Of a stretch of DNA of 64,000 nucleotides, positions 1-12,714 are shown one piece after another. Made by a program: the position numbers and the translations under genes. The notes beneath the pieces are model-generated. The model searched no databases and was not told where the DNA came from. It worked only from the letters and a program-made list of their open reading frames with translations. Location of the stretch: contig NC_134846.1 in NCBI RefSeq assembly GCF_965363235.1, positions 60,625,121 to 60,689,120 of the forward strand, written 5' to 3'. The stretch comes from Mytilus galloprovincialis (Eukaryota; Mollusca; Bivalvia; Mytilida; Mytilidae). Within the stretch, counting starts at the first letter, position 1; each line of letters starts with the position of its first letter.

Positions 1-300
1 GCCGAATGTTCGATAAAAATAAGTCTTGTTATGTCACCTGGACATATAGCTATTCATTTATTCATGTATTTCTATTTATACATCTTTTGTTGGCGTTAAA
101 ACGTTGAGGCGTAGCCGTTCATGATGAATGCAAGTCTACAAAATCATATAGGACGCTTCGAATATATTTTAATTTTATTTTTCATACGATTCTTCAACCG
201 GGTCATTAATAATATTCATTCCGTTTTAATATTTATAGCCAAACTGACCACAATACGTTTTGCTTAAATCTAAGAATTATAAAAAAAAAATCAAACTTAC

Positions 301-3300
301 TTGATTTCCAGTATTCCCTATCAGTAGTGAAAACACATGTTCTGGCTATAGAAGAGAACAAAGAATGTACATTCATTAGAACATTTAAGATAACTTGATA
401 CATAATAAAGTAAAAACAATATCAGTGAAATTCATGTGTTCTAAGGATAGATAATACATAATTGATAAGTTAATAGATTGAAAACGCATTTCAAAGGTAA
501 GAAATCATTGAACGAGACTCGGATGAATACTTACCATGAGTAACAGGACGGGTACCATCAGTGGAGCAGTTATGCTTACCCTTTTAGTAAATTCTAGATC
601 ACCCCTAGTTTTAGTCTTTTTCTATGAAGTGTTTTGTGAGCTTATTTGTTAAATCGTGTTCTTTCGTATTTTTTGTCAGGACTTTGTCAGTTGTTTCGAC
701 ATATGAACGTTGAAAATACACATGATACATTTTTATCTGCCGCCTCTCTTTTTTACGAGAGATGCATTTTATAACAAACAGGTGACACCTCTTACCTTAA
801 AATGAATTTTAGATAAAGCTAGATTTATAAAGAATGTGTCTATATAAATGCAAAAATATAAAGAATATGATATTGTTCCAGTTTCAGATCTCTATCATTT
901 TCCTTTTTCAATATGGAATAATGGTTAACATTCAATTGTTGTTGTTTTAGAGAGTATGATGGAGCCTGATGTTTTCGTGCACCTAAAACCTTTGGCTTCA
1001 CTTTGTGAATCTCATAAAACCAATAATTGGATAATTTGTGTGAACATATTCATGACATACTTTAATTTCATGAAATTTTATTTATGTATGGTTTCAGCGC
1101 GTCGATTTTATGAAGTGTGTGTCGATAATCAAGGAAACGTCTGTTAGGCAGTTCTTTAAATGTTCGATAATTTCGCGCATGCCTTCTTCAAAACTTTTTT
1201 TTGTTTACAGGAATAATGTTATAATACGAGATATATTTCAGTTATAACCAAAAGACTGCCAAGATTGTAGAGCAAAAATTATATCTTTTGGTAGAAATTG
1301 ACTTGAATTGGACTTTTGAAATAATCAATTTTAATCGTTTTTGCTCTTTTAAATGACTAAAACAATTACATTAAGTTAAACTATTATGTGTGTATTATAA
1401 ATTGAATCAGGTCATGCACGATATCACTAGCCTCGCGAACACAGATGATTCCACTGTAATGAAAATGGACTCACGTCAGCAAAAAATATTACCTCAAATA
1501 AAGCAATGAAACATGATAAAACTATCAGAGAAACATTCTAAGAAATACTAAAAAAATGGCCAAATAAGCGTAAATTAAGTAATTGGTCTCTCTTAACAAA
1601 TGTATGACTTCCAATTGCATATACTCGATCTAGTCTATATATGTTTTTGTCCTTGTGGTTCATTGTCTAATGTCCTGTTTTTATTTAATTAAAAGTCTTG
1701 TATATGAAATTGGATTTTTTTACTTTTTTTTTAATTGTATTTTACCTCTTTTAGATCCAATTCTTCAAAACATCAAATATTTTGCCGTATAAGATAACTC
1801 ATATAACTCGATGTGCGTGTGGTGAATTATGGAAAATTTTTGTTAGTGGTGCTCTTTTTTCAATTTTTATTTAAAAAATCATTCAAATAATTCCCAATAT
1901 ATAATTACCTTTAGTTTTATTGGAGACCTTCGACGAGAGATCACGTGAACCAGATGACTTGCTACAATTAGAAGGAATTAACGGATATACAACTAACGCC
2001 CATACAACCGCTACCATCATTAGAAACATACATACGGAAACGATCCATTTTAAACGACGTATGCACTACAAAATAAAGATAAAATGTAGTAGATATTTCA
2101 AATGTTTTAAGCACGTGTCTTTGTAAGTAATTTGCTTGACAAGAATAACATGCATTCAAATAATGAGGCAGCCAAATAATACAACAGCCCAAAAGATCCA
2201 TGTATCCTGTATGTGTAAAAGTTATCAAAGGCACCAGGATTATAATTTAGTGTAAATCATGTATTCTCTATGACGATATTTCCTTATTCTCTTTAGACAT
2301 CTGGAATATTCAATATCAGTCCGCCTAAGACATATATAGTACTATTCAACAATGTATTAAAGGGAAAATTCGCGATTTTTTTCTTATGGTTTAAATACAT
2401 TGTATGTTCATAATGACATAATATATAGATTCACAAAGTTTTATCGCTAAATGTGCAGTAATAAAGGAGAAATTCAATAATTAATGAAAAAATATTAACT
2501 ACTTCCTGTAGGTCGTGACGTTTTCTCCTGGTTTTTGCATGCCGGGATTTAAAATACAATTATTAAAAGTCTTGGTTTTTAATCATATTTTAACGTAATC
2601 GTAAGCGCGCCGATGACTTATGCTTTATCTAATAACCAGCCGATAATAAGAAGATAAAACGCACAGACGTGCAATTGTACACATTCATGAGATAAATTTT
2701 CTATGTTAAACGTATATATTCGAATTATTTTTTTAGACAACACAAAAAGTTATAAAATTATTTTTAATTAATGCATTTTCGGACTGATAAGGTGAACAAA
2801 TTAAAGTACAATAATCTGTAAAGACAATATGTTGGTGTACTCTTATTGACCTTTTACTATCTCTGCTATGACTAGGTTTATACGATGTGTGTGTCCACGG
2901 TTCTGTGGCAATACTCGTAGATGGCTTGTTTAAAGGTAAATTGTTATTTGCACTTCGGTATTTAACCACGCCTCTAGGGAACACCTTGCCAGGTGTGACT
3001 GTCTATTCGGATCAGTGGATTATAAAACAAGGGAGCATTTAATACACACATTAAAAATACAGGTGACAAATAAAAATAGATCGCCGTGGAATTATTTAAT
3101 TAGGTCTTTCCACTTTTCCGTGGAAAGACCTATTGGATTTCTTCTGATTATTATTATTTTTTTTTTTCTACCGCCTAATTTTTTTCCTTCGCTGTTTTTT
3201 TGTTTCGCAAGATGTCGCTTTGATATTTGGAATATGATATCGAACAGGTAATACGCTTTTGAAACCAACTCTGCTTAACTGAATACTTTCCCATATAAGA

Positions 3301-6300
3301 GTTATCTCCCCGAACACTGTTTTTCTTGTGGCCACTTCTCCTTCGCAACCGTAAAAGATTACGACAAATTTATTTTACCAAATTGCTCGTTATATCCTCA
3401 GAATGTTCTGTTTCATTTTGACCGAAGCCGTATAGAGATTCCATATGAGAGTTAGTTCCCCTTTTGTATTTGAAATTTTGAAATGTATTTTAAACTGGAA
3501 AACCATAAGTGATAGAGACCTAGGGTCTTTTGATTTGAGATCCTTGGTCCAAAAAAATGAAAATTAGGTCAAGGTCAAAGGTCAAGGTCATATTCTAAAT
3601 TTTGATTTTGGCTTATTTTCACTCATTTTCATTAACCTTATAAGATATCGACAAATTATTTTTACTAAATTGTTAGTTGCGACATGTCGTAACATAATAA
3701 TTTTGGTTGAAAGGGTGCGTAAACAATAAATGGGAGTTTTAGCCCCTATCACATCTAAAATTATGCGTAAAGTGATATAACTTATTAACCATACATATTA
3801 GAGACCTAGGGTCTTTCGATTAGAGATCCTTGGTCTAAAAAAATGAAAATTAGGTCAAGGCCAAAGGTCAAGGTCATATTCTAAATTTTTGATTTTGGCT
3901 TATTTTCACTAATTTTCATTAACCTTATATGATATCAACAAATTATTTTTACTAAATTGTTAGTTGCGACATGTCGTTACTTAATAATTTTGGTTGAAAG
4001 GGTGCGTAGTCAATAAACAGGAGTTTTAGCCCCTATCATATCTAAAATTATGCGTAAAGTGATATAACTTATTTACCATACATATTAGAGACCTAGGGTC
4101 TTTTGATTTGAGATCCTCAGTTTGTGACCTTGAAATTGAGGTCAAGGTCAGAGGTAAATTTGACGTTCTAGATTATGACCTTTGCTTAAAATTCATATCT
4201 ATACATCATAAAGCCATAGGAACTGACATTTTAGACTGATTTTTAATATTTTAATATCAAAATAGATATTTACTGGTGGAAAGATCTTCAATTGTTCTCT
4301 GAACAATTGGTTTTTAATTATATTTGGTGCTATTATTTATTTGAATTCAAATAAATTAATTTACTAAGAAATAAACAGTTTTCGGTTAAGACGGGAAACT
4401 TAATTCATGTGTCAGAATAAAATGATATACACCTCTTGTCCTTGATTTAAGTCTCATAAAAAAGGGGAACTTAGAAATTAGAAATAGCTTTACCAAATCA
4501 TTTTGATTGTCTTTATTAATGTGAATTACGAGAACACTTACATTTAGACTTTTGAAACCCATGTATTAATTAATATCTGAAACTATCTGAAGATAACTCT
4601 ACCGAAGCGGAATATAATTGTACGAATAAAGAAAAAAAAAATGTTTTTAAATCTTTGCACATTTATGATTAATTATTGTTATCTATTGTTCATTTAATTA
4701 TACTTAATTAGTACCTTAAATATGTCTACCGCTCGGCATTAAATCTTGGTGTGGTAGGAAGGGATTATTACATATAGATTATATTATTTGGATGAGGATT
4801 TGAGCTAGCCTATAAAAACCCATTAATTAGTTAACATACATTCGAGACCAAAGGATATTAACTTTGCTAATTCGATTAACTTTTACTCACATATATTTCT
4901 CTCATGATTTGTGCGTGCTTGTTTCTATAGGACAGTGTATATATTGTCCCAAAATTAATCATAAAATCGTAACTAAAAATGTCTTGTTCGGAGGTTGATA
5001 GTAAAAAAAAAAGAGGTTGATAGTGCTAACAGTGGTTCCAGTCCGGTCAAGAGAGGCAGATTTTGACGAGTATGGTCAATTTGGGTACCCACTAGAGCCA
5101 GAGTATACCGAAGAAGAGCTCCATAAAATGGAAGCTGCAGAAAGTTCCCGAAATCAAGATATCCTTAGCAACCCTCGCCAGTTTAACACAGCCGGATTGG
5201 TGTTCGTGTACTAAATGCATAGTTATGCCGTTATTGACGGAATGTCTTTGTTGCCCCGAATTTACTCTCTTTGATGGTAATATTGAATTGGGTGAATGCA
5301 TTAGTGACAATATCGATTTCAGAACAGTTTGTCTGAACCCGGTTGTTCTTGAAACAAGCTGTATATATAAGTTTTCCGAGGTACAAGTGCCATAGAGGGA
5401 GAGCTCCAGACGTACTAACTCACAGCCATGTTCACATTTAGTTGAATTATACAATATACTTTTAATTTTGTTCACTGTTGAAGGCCATACCGTGACTTAT
5501 ATAGCTGCTTAAGTCCACTTCATTTGGGTAAGTGTCTCCCAAGTAAACAAACCACAACTTCTTATTTAATCAAATGACTTATCTTTTTGCGAAAGTTTGG
5601 TATGCAAAAGTGCAAAGTTATTAATGGGTGTCTTGCAATATCGAAGTGATAATCTATTTGTCAGATCTCTTATATCTTTTGACGAAATCAAACCTTCATG
5701 GTATATTCTGCATTTGTATAGACCGAAGTGTACTAAATGATATTCATATTATACATGTTAAATGAATGAACAAATATTAAACCTATCTTTTTATTGTTTT
5801 CCGCCCATGTCTGCCCATCGCCAGAAATAAAGTTTGTCGCACGAAAAAATGGTATTTATTCCAGAGTCAAAATTTAAAGAACTTATTTTCCATGTTTTCT
5901 GGTATTGTACGAAAGAGAATTGACCTAACAAAAGAATTGCTATCTTAGGCTGTTAGTAACACATGTAGAGCAGTGGGTCGTTGTTGGACATATAAATCTT
6001 AGAAAGTGTATCATCTGTTAAATTTGCAGTTCACTGAAAGGGGAAGTCCCATACGGAATTATCCAGTGACACATATTACATGCGTATTCTTGAACGTTTG
6101 ATACATCATTTACTCTCAAATTGCAAAAACGAAAACTTCCAATTGTATTTACAGTATTTGTATTTTTATCCATCTGATGAGTTAACTAAAGCCTTTTTCA
6201 ACTGATTTGTATAGTTCGTTCTTCTTCTTCTTTTGGTATACAATAGTCTATCGAATTCGTTGATAACATACTGTTGGCATACGTGGACTAGTCTATTTAC

Positions 6301-8460
6301 AAAACTTTTACCCCAATTTACACAAAATGTATGTTTCTTTCTTATGTTCAATGTATACATGTATATAATTTAAATTGCGCTATAGTTCCGTAACTTTCTA
6401 TCCAGGCGTATAAACGAATCGTCGGCAAATGCGTACATTTTTTAAAATCAATATTTCTGGTATGTTCCAATCTGTCCTTTACTATTGACAACGAGTTTAT
6501 ATTACATTTTCCTAAATTAACCCTTGGAAAAAATATGTAAATAGATTTTTATTTCTTCAAATCTTTTTTTTATGTATTATTTATATTTTTATAAATAATA
6601 TTCTTTACATCAGAAATGTTATTTATAAACAAGCGTATGAGTTAAGTAATGAATAGTAGTCCTGTGACTTTCTGTCCGTTTACCGGCTTAAGGTATTACT
6701 CCCAAAGGTATTGTGAGGGGTGTGAGGTGACACGTCCAGGTATTCAAGCGATTTCCTGTCGGGCTTGCAAGTTCATGCATCGTTTCACTTCTGTAGGTAT
6801 TGATCGGTGTACACGGCCGATAACTTATAACTTTCCATTTTGAACTATCAGGTTTATAATATACATCTCTGTCTTGCGTGTCCGAAAGTGATATAATGGT
6901 AAACGGACAGAAAGTCACAGGACAAAAAGTCACAGGACATAAAGTCACAAATTTGATAGGACAAAAAGTCACAGGACAAAAAGTCACAAATAATTTTTTG
7001 ACAATTGTTGGAATATATAAGAGAAATATCTTGAAAATATTTACTTTTTAATACATATATTCATATTAAAGTTAATGGAATTTATCATTCTACTTGATAA
7101 ATGAAGATTTATTTTATTTTAATCATGCAAAGGACATATTTCTTGGCACCATGAAGCCATTTGAGTGCCAATCTACTTTGACATTTTGTTTTCTTAACAA
7201 TTATTTGATCATCTTTGATATTTTTTTGATAAATTTTGCTTACAAAGTTGGTTAATATACAATACATCAAGAAAAACACAAAAATATTTTTGTAAAAATA
7301 AGCATTTTTTATTCAAAGAAAATAATCAGAAAAAATGAATTGTGACTTTTTGTCCTGTGACTTTTTGTCCGTGACTTTTTGTCTGTGACTTTTTGTCCTG
7401 TGACTTTCTGTCCTACATTCCTTAAGCCATGCTGGTGATCAGATGAGGGAAGATTCGAATTTATTTGAATAAAGTTTATTACTTTAAAGAATTATGAACG
7501 AATTACATTTTCGAAAACAATTTTCACGGAACACTTATTTATGATTTGAACTTTGACTTTTTAATTAATTCCAATATTAACAGTTTAAAAATAACAGACT
7601 ATGGTTATTTAAAAAAAAAATAAGAACATTTTCCGTATCAAGTTAGTTATTCAGATAAAACAACCGTACGATTGACAAGATATCAACACGCAATTACGAC
7701 TACATCGGTTACTGTAGTTTTGGTCCTTTGTGGTTTATAGACATATCGTGATTTTTGATCGTAGAAGATGACAAAATGGCGGAACGCAGAGAATTGATAC
7801 TCAAAATTTAAAATCGATGGTGATCTCTTATCTAGCGGAATAAAACTTTAATATCTATAAATTTGAGAATTTTTATACAGAATGGACATAATATCAATTT
7901 TTGATTTTTTTTTGAAGTTTCCCTTTAAGGAGGTCTTCATAAACTTCAAAAATCAATATTTACAAGAATATCCAATAAAAGATTAGTTTTAAATGATTAC
8001 TTAGCATACGTTTTAATCTTCATGAATATTATACAACATACTAGTACACTATGTTTGTGTTATTAAGACCATAAGACACACTATTGTTGTTTAAATCTTA
8101 ATAGATATATAAGTCTACAATTTGAAGACTTTTGGTTAATTTTCAGGGGAAGACCCTCAAAAATGTATATTTGAAATAAATATAATACACCAGGATTTTT
8201 TTCTCTCAACATATTACATAACTATTTGGAGAAAAAAACAACACAATAAAATTAATTCATCAAAGATAATGTCCGACCATTTACGTGAATGCAGATGAGA
8301 TTCGACCTGTACAATTCATATGCTATAAATTATATAATATCATATTTACTTTTTTAGCATTATAACGGTTTTTATCCTTGGAATCTTTTTGAACGAAATG
8401 GTCATCTTCTGATAACTTGTGATTGTCATCATCTCTGTTTTGTTCATTTGTATCAGCCAT
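301..8460 (-). CDS. Gene A: membrane protein with N-terminal signal anchor (5' exons only)
   Basis: Three exons chain in frame on the minus strand. Exon 1 (8460-8350) starts at an ATG with A at -3 and G at +4. It encodes 37 mostly charged residues (MADTNEQNRDDDN...) and ends in phase 0 at a GTAAAT donor. Exon 2 (2065-1909) follows a TTTTGTAG acceptor. It encodes CIRRLK, then about 24 hydrophobic residues (WIVSVCMFLMMVAVVWALVV), then a Ser/Asn/Lys-rich stretch, and ends in phase 1 at GTAATT. Exon 3 (345-301, 45 nt) encodes RTCVFTTDREYWKS before GTAAGT. The charged N terminus and basic flank suggest a type II signal anchor. Exon 3 matches the first recognised exon of gene B (SICVYITDSEFWKS), so A and B are paralogues. 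The remaining exons lie left of base 1. The exon 1 to exon 2 join is inferred from phase; translation could instead begin at a Met inside exon 2, making a signal peptide. No family name recognised. Confidence 0.6.
346..1908. other. Intron of gene A, AT-rich
   Basis: Lies between exons 3 and 2 of gene A. Apart from the repeat copy at 535-765 I see no coding or structural signal. Short open frames here have no codon or splice support. Confidence 0.5.
535..765 (+). repeat. Dispersed repeat, acgggt...tggagca family, copy 1
   Basis: Begins atgagtaacaggacgggt and runs to the pyrimidine-rich ctgccgcctctcttttt. It matches 50755-50960 (gagcaacaggacgggtgtcac, then ttttagccatggcgttgtcag) with many substitutions. 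A mobile or formerly mobile non-coding unit, class unknown. Confidence 0.6.
2066..3100. other. Long intron of gene A, left part
   Basis: Holds a fragment of the ~340-bp repeat at about 2214-2250 (gttatcaaaggcaccaggattata, the reverse complement of the cctggtacctttgataac tail). A minus-strand open frame at 2733-2984 reads like protein but lacks an ATG and a convincing donor, so it is not called. Confidence 0.4.
3101..4310. repeat. Composite repeat with terminal hairpins and ~286-bp tandem units
   Basis: Left end is a hairpin at 3101-3132: aggtctttccac and gtggaaagacct around a short loop. Right end carries gtggaaagatctt and a second hairpin, aattgttctctgaacaatt, at about 4291-4309. Between them a unit beginning gagacctagggtctttt repeats at 3515, 3801 and 4088 (periods 286 and 287; third copy truncated). 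Each unit contains clustered AGGTCA half-sites. Looks like a foldback-type non-autonomous element. Confidence 0.65.
4321..6656. other. AT-rich non-coding stretch
   Basis: No supported gene. At 4991-5024 a 12-base direct repeat gaggttgatagt flanks ten A residues. At 5055-5214 a plus-strand open frame (DEYGQFGYPLEPEYTEEEL...) has protein-like composition and may be a remnant of a mobile-element ORF, but it has no complete start or partner exons. Confidence 0.35.
6660..7425. repeat. Foldback element built of GTGACTTTTTGTCC units
   Basis: A perfect 25-bp inverted repeat lies at 6660-6684 and 6898-6922 (tcctgtgactttctgtcc... and complement). From 6903 to about 6990 the ~16-base unit aggacaaaaagtcaca repeats. 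The same unit returns inverted at 7338-7415. The whole could fold into nested hairpins. Confidence 0.65.
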
Positions 8461-9582
8461 TCTACCACCCATTCTTCATTGTATAAAAAAGATAAATTTT
8501 ATGAATATCTAGGGTCCTAAATGATGTAATGAAACGTTATCAAAATTATAGTTTAAATAAAAATTCTTCACAGAACAACCAATTAATGCAACAATATAGA
8601 AGCATGCATATGAAAATGGTATAGCAAATGCAAAGCTCATTCAGTATAATAAATACATGTTCCGTTGTAGTATATTTCATTTTAGTCACACGTAAGATAG
8701 TTCTTAAATGCACCACCCACTTCTGGGAAAGATCTGTTAAAGAAAAAACAAATATTTTAAGTGAGTACATTTTTTTCTTTAGAAAACAATTTAAGTAATT
8801 GATTTTGTTCTGTAATAGTTCTATTTTTAGCATGTCAAAATGTGGTTATTGTATAAAAAAAGGGTTCACTTTTGCAAAATATGACTTTGAATTTCAACTT
8901 GATCGTATAATATCAAAAAGGCTACACGTAGGTTTGTAAATGAATCTATTTCAAGGCATTTATTCTAAGTTAAATAATCATCTTCATAACTGTTCGTTGT
9001 ATGCTTCTTAAGTCGGCTCTTTTTGGATGTTGTGTTAAAATGTATTAATTTTATGCCCCCTTTTTTTTTTACTGAAATCTTCTAAATACATTGATCTCAA
9101 CCAACGACCCAAACGGTTTTGTTATCAATGTTTATATTAGATCCTTAACACTACCCGTTTCTTGGCATAATTGTAGGGAGCTACCTACGCGAAAAACTGT
9201 TTTAAATTCTAATATAAACCAGTTTAACTTGAGTAAAAACATAAATAATGTAATATTTAGGGGGTCATAGTTTTGTCATTCATAATGTGGTATGACAAAA
9301 AGATTGTGGTTATTAATATTTGTATCTGTCACTTCTATTTCTTTGTAAGATTTGTATAGTAAACACAAAATAATATGTCTGTTTGTTTTTTTCACACATT
9401 GTTGTCAATATAATGGAATTTTTTGCGTCTTTTTCATACAAGTGAAAGGTTTAGCTAGCTATAAAAAGTGATTTTAGCCATCAAATTTTGCATAAGTAAA
9501 TGCCTGTACCATATCAGGAATATGACCGTTGTTTTGCTTAGAGTTCGTTTTTTGTTGTTGTTATTTTACATACCTGTCAACT
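7426..9582. other. Non-coding around gene A exon 1
   Basis: Apart from the exon at 8350-8460 I see only AT-rich sequence. No upstream promoter motif could be assigned with confidence above base 8460. Confidence 0.4.
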
Positions 9583-9700
9583 GACCCGTATTCTGCGGGT
9601 GTGACCCGAGATTTTCACAATTCTGAGGGATCACCCGGAACACCCGCCGGGTCATTGAAATAACCCGGGAATTCCGAAAATGACCCGATTTCACCCGTAT
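9583..9700. repeat. GC-rich cluster of GACCCG/CGGGTC dyads
   Basis: An island in AT-rich DNA with about ten occurrences of acccg or cgggt in both orientations, for example gacccgtattctgcgggt and cacccgccgggt. Possibly the end of a DNA transposon; no partner end was found nearby. Confidence 0.45.
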
Positions 9701-11279
9701 TTCTTAGCCTTGAGATTGATTTCATAAGTAATATTCCTTTGAAATACCGGCAAATTCGTAATTCTTCCATGAACAGGAAGTTCATCTAGCTATGTAAACT
9801 GCCAAATTAAGTGACCCATTAAGTGCATGGCTTTACTTGACAGCTTTGGTGTCAAACACACTGTTAATTAACACCAATTACCTTTAATAGCTTTAGGTTG
9901 TAAATAAATTGCACCATGTTCTTCTTCTCTATTCTTCCCTCCATTATCTGGAGTACCACTACTTTTGTACTGTAGCACTGATAAGCAACTGATTTACTGT
10001 AAGCAACTGTGTGCATGTGCAGGAATATTGTACAGTGCATATGATGGGTGCACAAACCAGTATTATTTCGCCTAAATATATTGTTCTAGATACTGGTATA
10101 ATGGATATCAACACAGCCTGGCGTACCCACCACCAATTTACAACGCAACGGCAGTTGGTCTTATCCAAATTGAGCTAAGGCTGCGATCCCAGCTGGGAGC
10201 TCAATTCAAACATAAAACTTTAAAATAACTTAATGTCAAATCACTTTTGTAAACGTGCAGGAAACTGTTCCATCACCATACTATATACATTTGAACTCCA
10301 TATAAATCACACAGGTTATATCAATTATACACTAATCAATGTCCATTACTTTAAAAGTTCATGCACTGTGGCATATACTAAAATCTAAAATTACTTCGTG
10401 TACCACCATGTGGTTTACAAACTGAACTAGAGTTACTTCCCCTTATTTGTCACCATTCAAAATTATTCCTTATATTTACGTTTTATGGGTGAAAAAGATT
10501 AAATCATAAAAATATAAAATTCAAATACATATTGAAAAATAACTTTTCATTATTTTTATACCTTTATACAATTTTTTAAAAAAAGTTGAAAATTATTTTT
10601 TACATTTACACTTCCTTTAACTGTATTACTATATTTTATCATAGTCTAATTTCCTTGTTAATTGAAAAAAATTGTATGGTGAACGACTACATAGTCAATA
10701 GTCTCAAACATTTAAGAATTGTATTAAATTCTAGTGTTTGATGATTGTAGTATTTTCTCTACGAATACACATTATAAGAGAATATACCATATATACTGAA
10801 AATCAGCTCGAAAAAGTTTGTACGCGTTATGACCTGAGATTTGATTCTTCAATGCAGGTCATGACCTGCATTTTCATCGTCACAGGTTGACCGGTATGAT
10901 TTTACCTTTTTAAGGTAGATTCATGGTATACCGCCATCTTGGATTGTACAAATTCAGTACAAAATCGGTTTAGTTATTTACCCAAATTTGCAATTTATTG
11001 ATTAGACTGTTTATTTATACGAAAACAACTTTGTGATATATTGTATAACTCTAAATATTTAAAAAAAATATCCAATTTTTTGTTTTTAGAATCATTTTTT
11101 TCAAATAAGCCAACTTATAAGTAAGGTTTATTGTACCAATATTGTAATTAGATCTCTGAATTTAGTTTACATTGGCACTAATATCGATTTTGTCATTAGC
11201 AAATTAAAACATAACTAAATTGTATCTTCTTTTGAGGCGGGATGTATAGAGACACACACACGTTAATTTGTATATCTAA
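9701..11279. other. Non-coding stretch with a perfect palindrome
   Basis: No gene supported. Contains a perfect 22-bp palindrome at 10851-10872 centred on AGGTCATGACCT. Otherwise AT-rich. Confidence 0.4.
10851..10872. promoter_or_regulatory. Perfect palindrome with AGGTCA/TGACCT half-sites
   Basis: The 22 bases are identical to their reverse complement and contain two nuclear-receptor half-sites head to head with no spacer (IR0). Such sites can bind receptor dimers; function here is inference only. Confidence 0.35.
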
Positions 11280-12435
11280 AGAAGTCGCTCCTCACTATCC
11301 TACTACCTGTGGCATTGCACAAGTCATGTCTTCTCTGACTGTTCATGACGTTAAAATACTAAATCCCTGGGATGTGTTTTAGTTGATTTTAGTCTCTGAT
11401 GCATGATTTTTCATTATTAATTGTTTTTGGCTTTTAACTAGTTGTCAGTATCTGCAAGTACTCTCAAATCGTATTTTCTTGTTAATTCCACCTGTTGATA
11501 CTATTTATAATGTTTTTTTGTTATTTTAAATTAATATGGATCTTGTCTATATACCAGCTTTGATTATTTGGAATATCTACTGATTTTCACTTCTTCGTAC
11601 TACATTTGTATGAACATCAAGATTAATCTCCTTAAATCGGTACAGGGAAATTTTAGCTAGCTCTAATTGTATAGTTTTATTGTTGATATTCACCCCAATT
11701 TGTATGTTAAATTATGTATTTATATGACAGAACTTTCTTGGTATTCCTAATTATTGGAAGAATTTTATACACATAAGTAGTATACCTAAAAGGACAAAGT
11801 TATTTTTCATTTACCTGTAGATATTATTAAAACCGTTTTTTTCAAAGGTGATTATTTTCGAAGGGTTAAATATTTCGCGGTGGTGTCTTGCAATGGCTTT
11901 GTTTGGACTTGTTTGTTTGCTTTTTGGCCTTGAATGTTTGTCCCTAATATTTCATTAACTGTGCATTTGCATTCAGGCATCGCAGATCAAATTTATTCCT
12001 TCATAGTGTGTTAATTTACGTTTTTTGATTGAGTTAAGCCTTCCAATTGATATTTTATCGTGTGGTTTTCTATGTTGTGATGTAATGCTATTGTTTCAGA
12101 AAAAGGGAGAAGGTTTGGTACCATTAAAACGTTTAATCTCGCTGCAAATGTTTGCACCTGTCCTAAGTCAGGAATCTGATGTACAGTAGTTGTCGTTTTT
12201 TTATGTAATTTATACATGTTTCTCGTTTCTCGTTTTTTATATAGATTAGACCGTTGGTTTTCCCGTTTGAATGGTTTTACACTAGTAATCGTGGGGCCCT
12301 TTATAGCTTTTTGTTCGGTGTGAGCCAAGTCTTCGTGTTGAAGGCCGTACATTGACCTATAATGTCAACTTTTATAAATTGTTATTTGGAAGAAGAGTTG
12401 TCTCATTGGCACTCACACCACATCTTCCTATATCC
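11280..12435 (+). repeat. Dispersed repeat ending tctcattggcactcacaccacatcttcc, copy 1
   Basis: 11545-12435 matches 57290-58030 in the opposite orientation at high identity, with an extra ~180 bases at about 11625-11805. The upstream part (11280-11520) also resembles 39940-40180. Open frames in it are by-products of the repeat. It abuts the LTR element, whose 5-bp target duplication begins at 12478. Confidence 0.75.
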
Positions 12436-12482
12436 ATTTAAGGGGAGATAACTCCTTTAGTAAATAATTATACTGAAATGAT

Positions 12483-12584
12483 TAAATGAGAGTCAACATC
12501 TTCCTAGGTTTATAGCTTTAATAATAAGGATGACTGATACAGTACCTGAAATGAATACACAGTATATTAGTAAATGATTAGTTA
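12483..12584 (-). repeat. 3' LTR
   Basis: 102 bp, identical base for base to 17856-17957. It begins directly after the polypurine tract on the minus strand, which fixes this boundary. Confidence 0.93.
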
Positions 12585-12595
12585 TCTCCTCCCCC
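12585..12595 (-). other. Polypurine tract of the LTR element
   Basis: Minus strand reads GGGGGAGGAGA immediately before the 3' LTR, the expected primer for plus-strand DNA synthesis. Confidence 0.88.
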
Positions 12596-12714
12596 GGGGA
12601 CAAGTTTTTTTTGTATAGGAAAAAAAAAACTTCAACAATTAAAGTCAAGTCTATTAGAAAATAGATCTTCAGGAATGTTCTGTTAAAGTCATCTGGAAGC
12701 GAACAAGATTGAAC

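Noticed and set aside
1920-2126. Plus-strand open frame METFDERSREPDD...
   Set aside because: It overlaps the minus-strand membrane-anchor exon of gene A, which has better acceptor, donor and phase agreement.
2733-2984. Minus-strand open frame with protein-like composition as an exon of gene A
   Set aside because: No ATG, and the only phase-compatible donor (GTACAC) is weak; the exon at 8350-8460 is a better 5' partner.
6649-6987. Cys-rich open frames (CEGCEV...CRACK; TFCPVTFCP)
   Set aside because: The second is the GTGACTTTTTGTCC repeat read through; the first lies within the same foldback element and has no start context.
12011-12352. 113-codon minus-strand open frame
   Set aside because: Part of the dispersed repeat copied at 57290-58030, where it is interrupted.
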